NCBI GenBank assembly: GCA_031178025.1
Contig: JAPSJU010000134.1
Span: 1-5,902 of the forward strand
Length of the DNA stretch: 5,902 nucleotides
Source: Agromyces sp.
GTDB taxonomy: Bacteria; Actinomycetota; Actinomycetes; Actinomycetales; Microbacteriaceae
Direction of reading: 5' to 3'
The position numbers were made by a program, and so were the translations under genes. This document shows positions 4,094 through 5,902 of the stretch, in pieces (within the stretch, counting starts at the first letter, position 1; the number at the start of each line of letters is the position of its first letter). The notes under the pieces are model-generated. The model saw nothing but the letters and a program-made list of their open reading frames with translations. It searched no databases and was not told the DNA's origin.

Positions 4094-5902
4094 TCAGTCC
4101 CGGCCGGCGAGTCCCCAGGCGTCCTCGTCCGGCTCGCTCTCGACCTGGGGCATCCCCGCACTCGCCCGGGCGACCGGATCGTCGTCGTAGCGTTCGTCGG
4201 GCCCGCCGTAGACGTCGGCGGGGTTCGACGCGGCGGCGGAGGCCGGGGGCTTCGGCGCGGCCGACGGGCCCGCCGGCTCCTCGCCGCGGAGGCGAGCGAG
4301 CACGCCCGGCAACTGCTCGACGGTGACGAGCACGTCGCGCGCCTTGGAACCCTCCGACGGGCCGACGATCTCGCGGGATTCCAGCAGGTCCATGAGCCGA
4401 CCGGCCTTCGCGAAGCCCACGCGCAGCTTCCGCTGGAGCATGGACGTCGAGCCGAACTGCGTCGAGACGATGAGTTCGGCTGCCGCGAGCAGCAGCTCGA
4501 GGTCGTCGCCGATGTCCGAGTCGATCTCCTTGCGTTCCACGACCGCGGCGACATCGTGGCGGTACTCCGGGCGGGCCTGCCGGGTGACGTGCTTGACGAC
4601 CTTCTCGATCTCGCCCTCGCTGACCCAGGCGCCCTGCACCCGGATCGCCTTCGACGCGCCCATGGGGAGGAAGAGGCCGTCGCCCTGGCCGATGAGCTTG
4701 TCGGCTCCCGGCTGGTCGAGGATGACCCGGGAGTCGGTGACGCTCGTGACGGCGAACGCCAGTCGCGATGGCACGTTCGCCTTGATGAGACCGGTCACCA
4801 CGTCGACGGACGGGCGCTGGGTCGCCAGCACGAGGTGGATGCCCGAGGCCCGCGCGAGCTGGGTGATGCGCACGATCGAATCCTCGACGTCGCGGGGCGC
4901 GACCATCATCAGGTCGGCGAGCTCATCGACCACGACGAGGAGGTACGGGTACGGCTTGAGCTTCCGCTCGCTGCCGGCGGGAAGGATGATCTCGTCGTTG
5001 ACGACGGCCTTGTTGAAGTCGTCGATGTGGCGGAATCCGAACGACGCGAGGTCGTCGTACCGCATGTCCATCTCCTTCACGACCCACTGCAGCGCCTCGG
5101 CGGCCTTCTTCGGGTTCGTGATGATCGGCGTGATGAGGTGCGGCACGCCCGCGTACGGAGCGAGCTCGACGCGCTTGGGGTCGATGAGCACCATGCGCAC
5201 GTCGGAGGGCTTCGCCCGCATCAGCAGGCTCGTGATCATGGAGTTCACGAAGCTCGACTTGCCGGAGCCCGTCGACCCGGCCACGAGCAGGTGCGGCATC
5301 TTCGCGAGGTTCGCGACGACGTAGCCGCCGCCGACGTCCTTGCCGACGCCGATCGTCATGGGATGCTTCGCGTTCGCGGCCGCGCCGGAGCGGAGCACGT
5401 CGCCGAGCGTGACGATCTCGCGATCCGCGTTGGGGATCTCCACGCCGATCGCGCTCTTGCCCGGGATCGGCGAGAGGATGCGCACCTCGTTCGACGCCAC
5501 GGCGTACGCGAGGTTCTTCGAGAGTGCGGTGACGCGTTCGACCTTCACGCCGGGGCCGAGCTCGATCTCGTACTGCGTCACCGTCGGGCCGCGTGAGAAG
5601 CCCGTCACCTTCGCGTCGACGCCGAACTGGTCGAGCACGCCCGTGATCTGCCGCACGACGTCGTCGTTCGCCGCCGAGCGGGTCTTCGCGGGCGCGCCGG
5701 CGGCCAGGGTGGAGGCGGCGGGGAGGTTGTACGGACGGTCGGGCTCGGATGCCGCCTCGCCACCGTCGAGCCCCGCGCCCGCGTCGCCGACCACGGCCTC
5801 GGCATCACCCGGGTCGTCGAAGACGGCAAGCACGCCCGTGGCGCCCGCATCGTCGCCGCGCAGGCCGGTGCCTCCGCGCGGCACGTCGCCCGTGAACTGC
5901 TG
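4094..5902 (-). CDS. ftsK: DNA translocase FtsK/SpoIIIE, motor and gamma domains (N-terminus outside window)
   Basis: FtsK is a septum-bound hexameric motor that pumps chromosome ends across the closing division site. The frame is open to the window edge and shows the last 602 residues; no start is in view, and the transmembrane region is missing. Numbered from the edge, residues 1-75 are an acidic, Gly/Ala-rich linker. The alpha part runs about 80-180 (FGVDAKVTGFSRGPTVTQYE, 93-112). The RecA-like beta motor has Walker A GSTGSGKSS (209-217), LIDPKRVELAPY (239-250), Walker B LLVVVDELADLMM (321-333), and the ATQRPSVDVVTGLIKANVPS block (360-379). The winged-helix gamma domain, which reads polarity sequences, covers about 466-528 (ELIVSTQFGSTSMLQRKLRV, 476-495). 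About 75 residues follow gamma: Pro/Ala-rich, then acidic, ending EPDEDAWGLAGRD. The gene ends 73 nt before pgsA. Confidence 0.97.
   Translation of the reverse strand, partial: QQFTGDVPRGGTGLRGDDAGATGVLAVFDDPGDAEAVVGDAGAGLDGGEAASEPDRPYNLPAASTLAAGAPAKTRSAANDDVVRQITGVLDQFGVDAKVTGFSRGPTVTQYEIELGPGVKVERVTALSKNLAYAVASNEVRILSPIPGKSAIGVEIPNADREIVTLGDVLRSGAAANAKHPMTIGVGKDVGGGYVVANLAKMPHLLVAGSTGSGKSSFVNSMITSLLMRAKPSDVRMVLIDPKRVELAPYAGVPHLITPIITNPKKAAEALQWVVKEMDMRYDDLASFGFRHIDDFNKAVVNDEIILPAGSERKLKPYPYLLVVVDELADLMMVAPRDVEDSIVRITQLARASGIHLVLATQRPSVDVVTGLIKANVPSRLAFAVTSVTDSRVILDQPGADKLIGQGDGLFLPMGASKAIRVQGAWVSEGEIEKVVKHVTRQARPEYRHDVAAVVERKEIDSDIGDDLELLLAAAELIVSTQFGSTSMLQRKLRVGFAKAGRLMDLLESREIVGPSEGSKARDVLVTVEQLPGVLARLRGEEPAGPSAAPKPPASAAASNPADVYGGPDERYDDDPVARASAGMPQVESEPDEDAWGLAGRD

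Noticed and set aside
4021..4554. Upstream in-frame extension of pgsA giving a 377-residue protein
   Set aside because: The extension overlaps the 3' end of ftsK in another frame and is Ser/Arg-rich low complexity. The conserved PgsA N-terminus begins just after the ATG at 4020.
3509..5596. Open frame of 695 codons on the plus strand opposite ftsK and pgsA
   Set aside because: It mirrors two well-recognised minus-strand genes. Long antisense frames arise in high-GC DNA because stop codons are rare. Its translation is Arg/Asp/His-rich, has no family motif, and has no ribosome site worth noting.

Overview
The window comes from a high-GC actinobacterium, most likely a member of the Microbacteriaceae or a close relative. 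The reasons are the strong G/C bias at third codon positions, the conserved gene order ftsK - pgsA - cinA - clgR - DUF3046 - recA - recX, and a RecA and ClgR of clear actinobacterial type. The family-level placement is an inference. All seven genes lie on the minus strand, so transcription runs from high to low coordinates. I see no mobile element, CRISPR array, tRNA or rRNA, and nothing suggesting recent transfer.

Layout in the direction of transcription. (1) 5902-4094: the last 602 residues of the DNA translocase FtsK, whose N-terminal membrane part lies outside the window. (2) 4020-3421: pgsA, phosphatidylglycerophosphate synthase. (3) 3424-2882: a stand-alone CinA C-terminal domain (PncC-type NMN deamidase), coupled to pgsA by a 4-nt GTGA overlap. 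(4) 2881-2642: a 240-nt spacer with two small hairpins, an AT-richer patch and an exact SigR/SigH-type promoter (GGAAT-N18-GTT). (5) 2641-2333: the regulator ClgR. (6) 2316-2287: a perfect 14-bp inverted repeat. (7) 2268-2032: a short DUF3046 protein. (8) 2031-1775: the 257-nt recA control region, with a LexA SOS box, a degenerate second box and a separate RecA-NDp (PafBC-type) promoter. (9) 1774-701: recA, complete. (10) 668-1: recX, complete at its N-terminus and cut by the window edge at its C-terminus.

The genes form a genome-maintenance and stress module. FtsK pumps DNA at the division septum, RecA carries out recombination and triggers SOS, RecX restrains RecA, and ClgR controls Clp proteolysis and related stress genes. 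PgsA makes the precursor of anionic membrane lipids and CinA/PncC recycles pyridine nucleotides. The coding content is ordinary for the group. The interest lies in the regulatory DNA: recA appears to have two independent DNA-damage inputs, as known in mycobacteria, and clgR appears to be driven by a thiol/heat-stress sigma factor. I did not find a previously undescribed system.
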